Part shown: one piece after another, positions 8,374-17,600 of the stretch
How the letters are laid out: each line of letters begins with the position of its first letter
Position numbering within the stretch: position 1 is the stretch's first letter
Assembly (NCBI GenBank): GCA_005223375.1
Contig: RXOD01004076.1
Location: 1-29,671 of the forward strand
Reading direction: 5' to 3'
Length of the DNA: 29,671 nt
Source: Amoebophrya sp. AT5.2
Lineage: Eukaryota; Sar; Dinophyceae; Syndiniales; Amoebophryaceae
The notes under the pieces: generated by a model
Database searches by the model: none
Told to the model about the DNA's origin: nothing
The model's input: only the letters and a program-made list of their open reading frames with translations
Made by a program: the position numbers and the translations under genes

Positions 8374-11300
8374 ATGCGTGTGAGTCGCCATGGCTCGATA
8401 TCTCTCGGCGGCCAGACCGATCCAGCGCGGTCCACTGCGTCCCCTTCAAGCGCCCGAAACGCCGAGCAGCCGCCGCCCTCGAAGAGCGAAGTGGCCGTGG
8501 GGGAAACCGTGTTTACCCTGTTTCCTGTCACCAACCAGAGGACGAAGCGGAACAGCACGCAGATCGTCGCGTCAGGTTCCGATCGTCCAGTGGTCGAGGT
8601 TGCGCCCGGTCAGAGCACGACAGCGACGCCTACACCGGTCGGGAGAAGGGTGAGCCTGTTCACGGCAAATGCAGGGGGCGCCGGCACCCGGCTTCTTGGA
8701 GGAGACCACCATCTGGGTCAGGGAGACGATCACCTCGGCGGAAGCGGGTTTCTCGGTACAAAAAAATAAGCAGATTGATGCAATAATTTATTGCATCAAT
8801 CTATAATAAAACATAACTTTCCGGCTCCGCCCCAACTAATACAACATCAAAGACAAAGTAAGCACTGTCTAGAGAGACAGAGAGAGAGAAAAACTAAGTA
8901 CTGTCTACTTTGCAGTTGCGTCTTCGGGCCTGGTGACTCAAGGTGGTTCTCTTCATCCGCGGCGAACGTCGGTCGCGGGCGTGGCGGCCACCTGGCGGCG
9001 CACTACCATGCTGAACAAGAAACAGGAGAACGGGCAGGTACCTCTTTCTGACGACCAAATGCAGAAGGTTTACCGTTTTCTGAAGAAGAAGGAGAAACTG
9101 CAGAAAGGCGGAACAGGCGCAGGAGGTGGAGTTTTCTTGGGTGGAGCGATGCAGAGAATATCAGAGTCTGGAAGCGGTGGTGGTGGTGCGAGCGGGGGAG
9201 GTGGGAACGAGGAGAAAAGATTGTCTGGCGCGGGATTTTTGTCTTCAGGACAACCGAGCAGCGGGACGAAGCGGCAGTCCAAAGGTGCAGCAGCTGGGCC
9301 CCAGCAGCAGTCACGCGCAAGTGGCGGGAACGCGACGCCTAATCCCACTACTGTGAATTTCAGCACCTCCGCAAGCGCTCGCGATAGCACAACCTCGAAT
9401 CGCGGCTCGACGGCGTTGGGGGACAAAAAGTTTCATCCCGGTTCTTTAGCAACGAATCACCTCCGCCAACACGCAGGAAAGATCAACTCGAAACAGTCCT
9501 CAGTGTCTTCAGACAAGCTCTCCACGCCGACGCCGGCCCCGTCTAGCTCCCCAAGTCTCGTCGGAGGCGCGGCCGCGGGCAGCACGGATCCGCCAGGAGG
9601 AGCTGCTGCGAACTTACTTTCAGGAGTGTACCACCGTGCGTCGGTACATGCAGTGCTCGGGATGTTCGGATTCGCCGCCGCTCCGCAGCCCTCTGCAGGA
9701 GGTGGCTGTGGTCTTCAGTCGTTGCATTCGAGTGCGAGCCCTGCTTCCTTTAGCACTTTGTTGAACCAGCATAGCGACAATCACAATGCGAATGCCCGTC
9801 CTGGCAGCTCCGAGTCGTCCTGCGCCGGATTCTACGCGAGGGGAATTCTGGCCGACGCGATGGTCACCCGTCCAACTTCGGCGTCGCAGCACTCGTACAT
9901 CAGCTCGGCGCCGACTTTGCTGGGAGACGGAATTGTCGGCGGGATCGAAGCTTCCCCCCTTCCCTCGCGCCCAACGTCCGGGGGAAGCTACTGCGCAGTG
10001 GTGGAGCCGGGCGGAGGGGGAGTGAGCGGTGGAGTTGCTCCTCCTACCGGAGGGGGTTCTTCGCTGGCTTGCACTGCCGCCAAAGAAGATTCGGCGGGGC
10101 GGGCAAGCGGGAGTGACCGTGTTGTTGCCGTCGCGGCCAAGGCGTCTACAGGAGCAGACGGCACTACAAGAGATTCTGCAAGCACCGCGGGCAATAAAGA
10201 AATAGCCAGTTGTTCCGTAGGCTTGTCTTCCACTTCCTCTGAGATTGTCAGCCAACACAAAGAAGTCAACAAGCCACTCACGCCTCCCGAGACCTCCGAG
10301 AACCTGTGCCCACCAGACCAAGGCGAAGGCCAAACGTCGACTACTTCCGTAGCCCCGGCCAGTAACATCGGCGATATGACTTACGCCGAGTTCAAGCAGA
10401 AGGTTTTGCAGGAGTTCAACCAGGAGTCTGAGTTCAAGGCATTGCTACTGAAAACCACCCGGTTTCTGAACCGCACCGTGAAGCGGGCGCGTGTCTTCGC
10501 GAAGGAGTCTGGCCACCGGTTTTTGAACCTGGACCAGAAAATCCACCTGCTTTTTCACATGCAGAATCATTATCGCATCATCGCGAACACAAACGCCGCC
10601 GTAGGCAGAGCCGCGAACGCCACGAAGATGAACCACAGACATGGCACCTCCTCCTGCACGAGGACAAGAACCCCCCAACGCCCAACGAAGAGCGCGGCTG
10701 CACAACATCTTCAACAGCAGAGGCGGAAACTGAAGACGCCGATCGGCGCGGAGTGGCAATCGGTCGGTTCGCCCGCGACGCTGATGGGAAAGTCCTTCAC
10801 GTGGGTGAGCGAGGCGAAGCTCCTCGCCCACGAGTCCGGCGGCGTGTACGTTAAGGGGAGGATCATAGCCCATTTTCCTGGCCATTGGTCTGGGGTAGTG
10901 GGCGTCTTGTAGGGAGTTGGGTAGCTATGGTTTTGTATGATGTGTGCACGACAGGGTGGGCTGTGTTGTCTTGTATTTGGTCTCATATTTTGTGTTGTAT
11001 TTTGTCCCTGCTGATATTTGGTCAGATGGTGCTCCTTTCATCTACACAGCATAGGCAGAACAACAAGGCGATGGCCGGGTTTTTGCAGTGCTTCCGCCCG
11101 TTCACGGAGCCGGACTATCCGCCACAAATGCCGCGAAAAATAGGTTTTTCATCGTCCCTCTAAGTACGACGGGTTGGGACAGCAAATCTCGAACTTCCTG
11201 CACATCAAGAACCACCTCTGCTCACTGGCCGGCGCGAAGCCGGCGGTGCAGTGCCGCAACGACCTGGTGCTGCCGGAGAAAAATCCGTTCGGGAATCTAC

Positions 11301-13576
11301 TCCTTGAACGGGGTGAAGGTCGTCGTGAAGATGGGGGGCGTTTGTTTGGAGGCGAAAACCAGAAGGGGAAGAAGGACGAGAGTTGTACAACACGTCGTGA
11401 CGCTGGCGGACCAGGAGCTGTAGAGGACCAAAGCGCTCTTCGTGCCCCAGGAGCACCCGTCGGCTCCTCGAGCGCATCCGTGAAAGGGACGAGTAACTTC
11501 GGCAGCCGAAAAACGACGTCGCACGGCGCTGGCCGCGGGACCATGTACGTTCTGGAGAACAACCTGGGTTTGAAGAAGAAGAAGCGGGTGCGCAAACCCT
11601 ACACCGGGGTGAAGTTTTTCGGCCGACTCTTTCGCAAGGCCGCGGGGCGGCCGGGGACGTCGGAAAACGTGAAAAGCCGCGCGGCATGTGCCGGAACGCG
11701 GAAGGCCCCCTCGCTGAAGACCGCGTTTGCGCGTATGGCTCGCGAGGCGTTCGACCGCGCGAACGTGGAGAAGGTGTCGTCCTCCCGTCCTTGCTCAGGC
11801 GCGGCGGGCTCAGCATCTTCTGCGCTCAACACCGCGCCGCGGCCAACTGCCTGTACAACTAAAAGCAGCAAGTCCTCCTGCTCCACCCTCGAGCACAAGG
11901 TTCTGCACGCGGAACTGCGGCCGCTGGCGAAGGAGCGGATGCGGTACTTGCTGCAGCAGCCCGCAGGCCAGCAGTCTTGGCTGCTGGAAAAACGCCACCT
12001 CGAGCAAAGCGACGAATGCTTTCTCCCGGCCTACAGCAAGACGGGCTACCTCAGCTGCGGCTTTCTCTGCGACGGAAGCAACTACAAGCTGCGCAGAAGC
12101 GGCTTTCCGTTTTCGCCGTCGCCGCAGAAGGACCAGCAACTTCCCGTCGGCAGCCTTCGCGAGGGAAGAGGTGCTCGTGCTGCGGGCGGTAGAAGTAGTG
12201 GGCTTTTTGGATTCCTGCAAGATCATGAACAGGATCCGGAAAGGAGCAAGTACAGTGATTTGGGCATCTCCATCGACCCGGAGGCGAAGGTCAACCGCCC
12301 GAAAACGCCACTGACTGCAGGAGCTGGTGCGGGGGGGGCTGCGGCCGCAACGACTAATTTGAAGAACAGTTGTGCTGCTAAACGAGCAGCACGACGGAGC
12401 CGAAAGATGAACGAGCAGAAGATGGGCTTCAACTTTTTGCGCGCGCCGTTGTGGATCGATGAGCGGCTCGCGGAACCCGAGGTGTACTCTGGGGAAGTGC
12501 TCTCAAGAGATTCCGGCGACTACAACTCGATGGCGAAAACGTTCGGGCGTCGCTCGTGGCAGACGGCCTTCAACGAGTCGAAGAGACTGCTCCAACAAAT
12601 GAAGGAGGAAGACGAGGAGGAGGAATCTTCTTCTGGAGATGAAGATGAAGACGATGGCGATGAAAAATCTTCGGGCGCGGCTTCGTCTGCACTCGATGGA
12701 GAATCGACGCCGGCGGGGTCAGAGCGCGGGGACGGAGCACGGGCACCACGGGACCGCGATCGAGGATCCACTGCCTCCTCAATTTGCGCAGGGGGCGTGA
12801 ATGTGAACATCTTCAGCGGCGTGCAGGACGAAGGCGAGGCAGAAGCTGTTGGCAGGAGAGGCAACGACAAGGAAAGGACGAATAAAAATACGTCGTCGAG
12901 CTGCAAGGACAGCTCCGCGTTCGTCCCCCGGGAGCCTGCGGCGGCGAAGCCCGCGCAGCACCGCCCAAGCGCGATTGCGCGCCGCCTCTCGCTCGAGAGT
13001 GCCGGCACCGGGACCGGGAGCACGCTGCTGCAGGCCTTCGGCCCGAATGCTGGAGGCACGGGTGGCGGCACCGGGAGTCAATATGTGACAACTACCTTGC
13101 AAGATGCAGGCTCTAACGCCGACCAAGTAGCTGCAGGTGGCAACCTGAAGCGGCGCCCGAGTACGGCGTTCCGGTTTCGCTCGCTTGAGGACGCGACGTG
13201 CACCTCCGGAGGCGGGGCGAATACAAGCTCGATTCACCTTGCGTGCCCCCCGACGGGGTTGGATCAGCCGAAGCGGCGGGGATCGATCCGCTTGGAGTTG
13301 GAGAAAGCGGCGTCTGGTGTGGGCGGAGGTGCAGGGCATCGAAAGTCCGAGTTCTCCGCGGTCACTGCCGGAGGTTTTCTACGACCCGATACAACGGGCC
13401 CGAACATGGGTGGGGCGGGCGGAGAACATGTTGGGATGTTGAGCTCCTCCGCGTCGGCGTCAGTGGCGAGGAAGTCACTAGCACTGCAGCAGAAAGCAGA
13501 AAACGCAGTGGCGGCACAGAAATTCGAACAGCAAGCATACCTGGCCAAAATGATGGGCAGGGTGGGTGCGCATTAA
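8374..13576 (+). CDS. Unrecognised low-complexity protein, multi-exon, frame partly unresolved
   Basis: Best model by coding composition: exon 8374-8755; intron 8756-8915; exon 8916-10600; 38-nt intron 10601-10638; exon 10639-10752; 40-nt intron 10753-10792; exon 10793-10849; an intron ending at 11088 or 11143; then a last block to the TAA at 13574-13576. Splice phases agree up to 10849. An in-frame TAA at 8362 precedes the ATG at 8374. The protein is Ser/Gly/Ala-rich with a few ordered stretches: a Lys-rich helix after the Met at 9008, a helical region encoded around 10380-10700 (starts MTYAEFKQKV), and basic plus Leu-rich segments around 11540-12100, followed by an acidic run (12600-12670). 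Between 11089 and 11540, and again near 12156-12246, coding-like sequence jumps between frames, so the full product cannot be written with confidence. It may be intact with tiny introns, partly decayed, or affected by sequence errors. No known family recognised. Confidence 0.55.
8756..8915 (+). other. Intron of gene 2 carrying a perfect palindrome
   Basis: The donor GTACAA follows exon sequence at phase 1 and the acceptor TTTGCAG ends at 8915; the downstream frame is entered at phase 1, so joining restores one frame across the in-frame TAA at 8767. The interior is AT-rich, with a 31-bp palindrome at 8772-8802, a smaller CTGTCT/AGACAG inverted repeat near 8867-8882, and a CTAAT branch-point-like sequence. 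Confidence 0.7.
8772..8802. repeat. Perfect 31-bp palindrome (15-bp arms, 1-nt centre)
   Basis: The left arm AGATTGATGCAATAA and the right arm TTATTGCATCAATCT are exact reverse complements around one T. It starts 16 bases after the inferred donor site and would form a strong hairpin in the intron RNA or a cruciform in DNA. Confidence 0.95.
10601..10638 (+). other. Candidate 38-nt mini-intron in gene 2
   Basis: It begins GTAGGC and ends CCACAG. Its length is 2 mod 3, exactly what is needed to move from the frame that is coding-like upstream to the different frame that is coding-like downstream (continuing TWHLLLHEDK). It splits at phase 0. Inferred from frame and GT-AG ends only. Confidence 0.5.
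10753..10792 (+). other. Candidate 40-nt mini-intron in gene 2
   Basis: It begins GTGGCA and ends GGAAAG. Its length is 1 mod 3, which returns the reading frame to the one that is coding-like from 10793 (SFTWVSEAKL). Phase 0 on both sides. Inferred from frame continuity; the donor is weak. Confidence 0.4.
10850..11088 (+). other. Probable intron of gene 2 (acceptor uncertain)
   Basis: The sequence turns T/G-rich and non-coding after the GTTAAG donor at 10850; a GTGAGC at 10805 is an alternative donor. A good acceptor, TTTTTGCAG, ends at 11088. A second acceptor, AATAG, ends at 11143 and would enter directly the frame that stays open to 13576. Confidence 0.5.
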
Positions 13577-14668
13577 GATTGAAACGATGTTGTACGTCTG
13601 GAAGTCTAAAATTTAAATTGTCAGCATCTGCAAAAAGAAAAAAGTGGTATAAGAATTCGAACCAAATGATTGATCCTGGTCTTGCTGATACTGGAGAAAC
13701 GTACTCAACGTGCCTGTGTGAGATTCAAAGACTGTCGACAGATGCCTGCTAACTAGTCGTAGATTGTGTTTGTGCCTACATCTCGATTTCCACACGAGTT
13801 TTGCGTACGTTCACACGATTGGCAAATTTTGTTGCAATTCATCTCAACATGTACAGTAAGTTTTGGTCATGCTCATCCTCATGGCGGTTAGTGCCTTCCT
13901 GCTTCGATGCACAGTCGAGTAATACGTACCTTTCTACTTGAGAGCACTTCTTCGTTAATTTATGATCACAACATGATGCTACCGCTAGTAGCTACTCGAC
14001 GTCGACCTCGACGTCGAGTAACGTAAGTTTGAGTACGCTTCGAGTTGTTGGACTATTTTCGCACTCGACGAGCACGAGCTGGGAAGAGCAGGACAGTAAT
14101 TGCGCATTTAAGTAAATTGTTCTTGCGTAAATTCAACACAGGAATCTCAGCCTCCAACAAATTGCATTGTTCTGCGTGCGACCGCGTCGATAAGCGTATT
14201 ATACTGTGATTTAGAACTACCACGACACGCCTTCGCCTTTTGTTCTTGATTTTTCCGAGGCCGAAGTGAAGCGAGTTCCTCGACGACTTTCGATAGAGAA
14301 GACGATCTTGCGCACGTGAGCGATAGTGATGCGATATGTCGTTTCATCCCATTAACTTGCCATACTTGAGTCGAGCTACATTCCTTCGTGGCATACATTG
14401 ATTTTTAAATTTCTAGAAGCAGCACTGGCAACGGTCCAGCACGATCGGGCGGATGCGAGTGGCCAGTAAAGCGGCCCCGAAGCCGATAGAGGAGCAGCAG
14501 GACCATCTAGTAACTTCCGAGGTCATCCTATAGGCAAAGAGCAATATCCGTACATCGCTACACCTTTAGCGCAAGTAGAAAAGAAGGGTCACGCGTGGAC
14601 TACATCTACGCGCAAAGGCGCGAATCAAGTCCACCAAGAACAAGAAGAAGCAAAACAAAAGGATAAGG
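13577..14668. other. Spacer between gene 2 and the H4-like gene
   Basis: AT-rich non-coding DNA, about 1.1 kb. It contains a perfect inverted repeat at 13993-14020 in a zone rich in CTCGAC/GTCGAG words. No gene, tRNA or recognisable promoter element was seen. The last ~100 bases become purine-rich and are probably the leader of the next gene. Confidence 0.5.
13993..14020. repeat. Perfect inverted repeat, 13-bp arms with CC centre
   Basis: TACTCGACGTCGA is followed by CC and then its exact reverse complement TCGACGTCGAGTA. The arms themselves contain the self-complementary GACGTC and GTCGAC words, so the site is nested palindromic. It sits in a spacer about 420 bp after the stop of gene 2. 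Confidence 0.95.
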
Positions 14669-17600
14669 ATGTCGTCAGCTTCGTCCTCCTCGAACAAGCC
14701 AGGTTCTTCCTCGGCAGCTGCTTCTGGAAAAACACCTTTGTCGACACGGAAGAAGCAGAAGGGGGCAGCAGCGACGTCCCAGCCATCTTCGTCAAAAAAA
14801 CGGCCCGCAGCGAAGGAAAAGCCGACTTCTACCGATGCGGCGGCGGCAGCGAGCATAGCAAAAGAGCTGGCAGGGCACACGCTGGCAGAGCCTGGCACGA
14901 CCAGGGGCGTGTTGCAAGCTGCAATCCAACGGGAGATTACCCAGAAAAACGAGACTCACGAGTACAGCTCGATACTTCTTTCCTTGTCTAATAAACAGTA
15001 CGTATTTCCTCGCCCTACTTACCCTTCGCCTTTTCCTTGTTCTGTTTTCATGTTGATCTTGATGCCGCTCACAGTCTTTGCTTTGATCTTGATAAACGGC
15101 TTTCTGGAACCGCTCGCAGTCTTTTCTTTGATCTAGTACTTGATCATGTACTGGCAGAAACTAGTGCTGTTCTCGGAGCACTACTCTCGTCCCGCGCATG
15201 ATGCCGCACATGGATCGAGCAGCGCCCCTGCCCCTCTACATCGGATTTTCGCTCCGCCGGCAGTCACCGTCGTCGGGAGGGGGAGCGGGCCCCCCCCGCG
15301 ACTCATAGGTGCACTCGCCGGCTGCGCCCTCGGGAGCTCTGCCCCCTTGGACGGAAAAGCCTTTGTTCACGGCTAAAAGTGGAGCCCGCTACTGAGCTTG
15401 GCCCCGTGCCTCGCTCCCAATCTTTGTGAGGGCGACATGCGTGTCGCGTGGCCTGGCCACAGATAGTTCAGCGTGGTGAGTCACCTCGTCGCGCCTTCTC
15501 CTGGATGGAGCGATATCTCTCAGCATGATCCGATGATGTTGATCGGTAGCCTTCTGATGATCGATGTTGTTGATCGGTAGCTTTCGCGGCGAGGTTTCTA
15601 CCAAACAATCTGCCATGTGGTAGTGCGATTTGGGTAGTGCCGTGCTCCTTCGGGGGCCGCTCGCAATCTTTTGTTAGTACTTGATCATGTACTGCTTCTC
15701 CGATCTCTCAGGAAAAACCCGGAGCTGTTGACGGGTCCGGTGCCATTCCTGACCGCGGAAGCGAAGGAGAAGTACGAGAAGAAGGTCCTGGAGGAGGAGA
15801 AAAAACGTCAGGCGGAATTCGCTCGCGACGAGTTGCGGGAGGCCGCGCGCTTGGGAGCCGAACGACTACTGAAGCTTCCGACGGAGCAGGTCGATGGCGA
15901 CGAGGCAGATGAAAACGGAGAACCAGAACCGAAGCGAAAGAAATCGGTAAATGACTTTTTCTTCAATCATCTCCTAACAAAAACAAAATAGATCTAGGTA
16001 GTACAACTTGCCTGTGCCACCTGACGCTGACAACGCTGGCCACGCTGTGTCATATTTGCTGTTGTCCCGGTAAAGAATGTGTCATATTTTCTGTAATGTG
16101 CATCGAAGAACAGCTCGGCCCCTCCGCCGCGGAAATCGAGCGCGAAAAGATTCAGCAGCGCGCCGCCTCTACTTCTCGCGCAACCTCCGCGGCTGGAGCG
16201 AAGTGGTCGGGGGGAAGCAAAAGCAAAAGCAATGCCAGGCTGCAGCTGCACGAAGACTATCCGGAGGACCCGTTCATGGACGAGGGTGGCGACAGTGGCG
16301 AAGACGCCGAGGAGCCGTCGAGTAACAAGAACGCGCACTCCGTCAGCAGCCTGTTTTCGACGGCGCCACCGGTTGGCACCTCCAGGGACCGGTCACTCGA
16401 TCGCAGCCGCGCGGCGAGCACATCCATGGGAAGCCGGTCGATGTCTGATGTCCTGGACGCCGGGCCGCCCTCGCGGCCAGGAGTTCTTGCAGCTGGCGGG
16501 GGGAAGAAGGTCCAGTTCGCCGCATCGGACGATCAGGTTCAGGGGGAGGGCGTGGAGCAGGACGACGAGGGAGGGGTGCAGGACGACAGCGAAAGCAACT
16601 ACAGTCAGCAGGAGCGGAGGGAAGAGCTCGCGAGCCTTGCCAAGCACCCCGACATGCAGATTCCAGCGGTGCAGAAAATGCTGCAGAGCAGAAACGTAGC
16701 AGGAGCAGGGAATAAAGAGCAGCTCGCATCGGATGCGGATGAGGATGCGCAATCGCATGACTTCAGCGAGGGGGTTATCGACGACGACAGCCGCAGCGCC
16801 TTCCGAAGCTCGCAGAACACCCCGAGGGGCAGCGGTGGAGCAGCCGCCCAGGGGTCTCCCGGCAGCAGCAGATCGTCTAAGTTGAACAGCAGCGGCGGAA
16901 TTCTGGACGATGACGACAGCCGCAGCGGGATCCTGCAGAACTTGGTTTCCTCGGGGCAGAAGACGTCCGGCGCGGTAAAGACCACGAAGAGGAGCAAGAG
17001 CCTGCTTGGGTCGGTGTCGGGGAACAGCAAGCGGTCAACATCAGGGAACAAGAAAAACGGGCCTTTGGACGATGTAGTTGATGAAGTGAACAGCCAAGCT
17101 GGCGTGTTGAACGAGGACGACGGCGAGCTGAGCGACAACTCGTCGCGCGGGCCGAGTGTCGAGCGGAAGTTTCCGCCGATCGACCACCCGCTCAGCTTGG
17201 AGGAGCGCATGCAGAAGTTGCGCGAACAACGGGACAAGCAGCAGGTGGAACGCGAGCGACTTCTGGAGCAGGGACGAGGCGGGGCAGCCTCTGGGTCTGG
17301 CGCCGCGTCCGGCTCACCTGGCGGCGCCGCAGCTGCTGGATCGAGGACATTGGACGCGGCGTTCGGGGCGGGAGGAGCGGCCTTGTTCAACAAAAAGGGA
17401 AAGGTGGTTCCCGGCCAAGTCACACACCCGGATGATCCGGTGCTTCCCGGGATCAACCCGTTCTATCCTCCGCCCCTCGCGAAGCGGGGCCACGCGCCAA
17501 ACTACTTCGACGACGATTACTCAGGGATCGACCGCATTCCGCACGTCAAGCTGCAGGCACCCCCGAAAGCGCGAGGTCGTGGACCTCCGCTTGCGAGTGG

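Larger units (their letters stand above)
14998..15711 (+). other. 714-nt repeat-bearing intron of the H4-like gene
   Basis: The donor GTACGT is at phase 2 (CA| + G gives Gln) and the acceptor CTCTCAG ends at 15711. Joining yields NKQ-KNPELL, with continuous coding composition on both sides. The interior contains direct repeats (15110-15153 against 15657-15694) around a GC-rich block of ~500 bp with no convincing gene. Confidence 0.75.

Noticed and set aside
8088..8786. A 232-codon open frame overlapping the first exon of gene 2.
   Set aside because: It is Arg-rich with poor third-position bias; the overlapping frame from 8374 has better codon use and splices in phase to the next exon.
15154..15674. 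The GC-rich block inside the large intron as a nested gene.
   Set aside because: All frames are short or interrupted and none has a recognisable product; it is better described as a repeat-flanked block.
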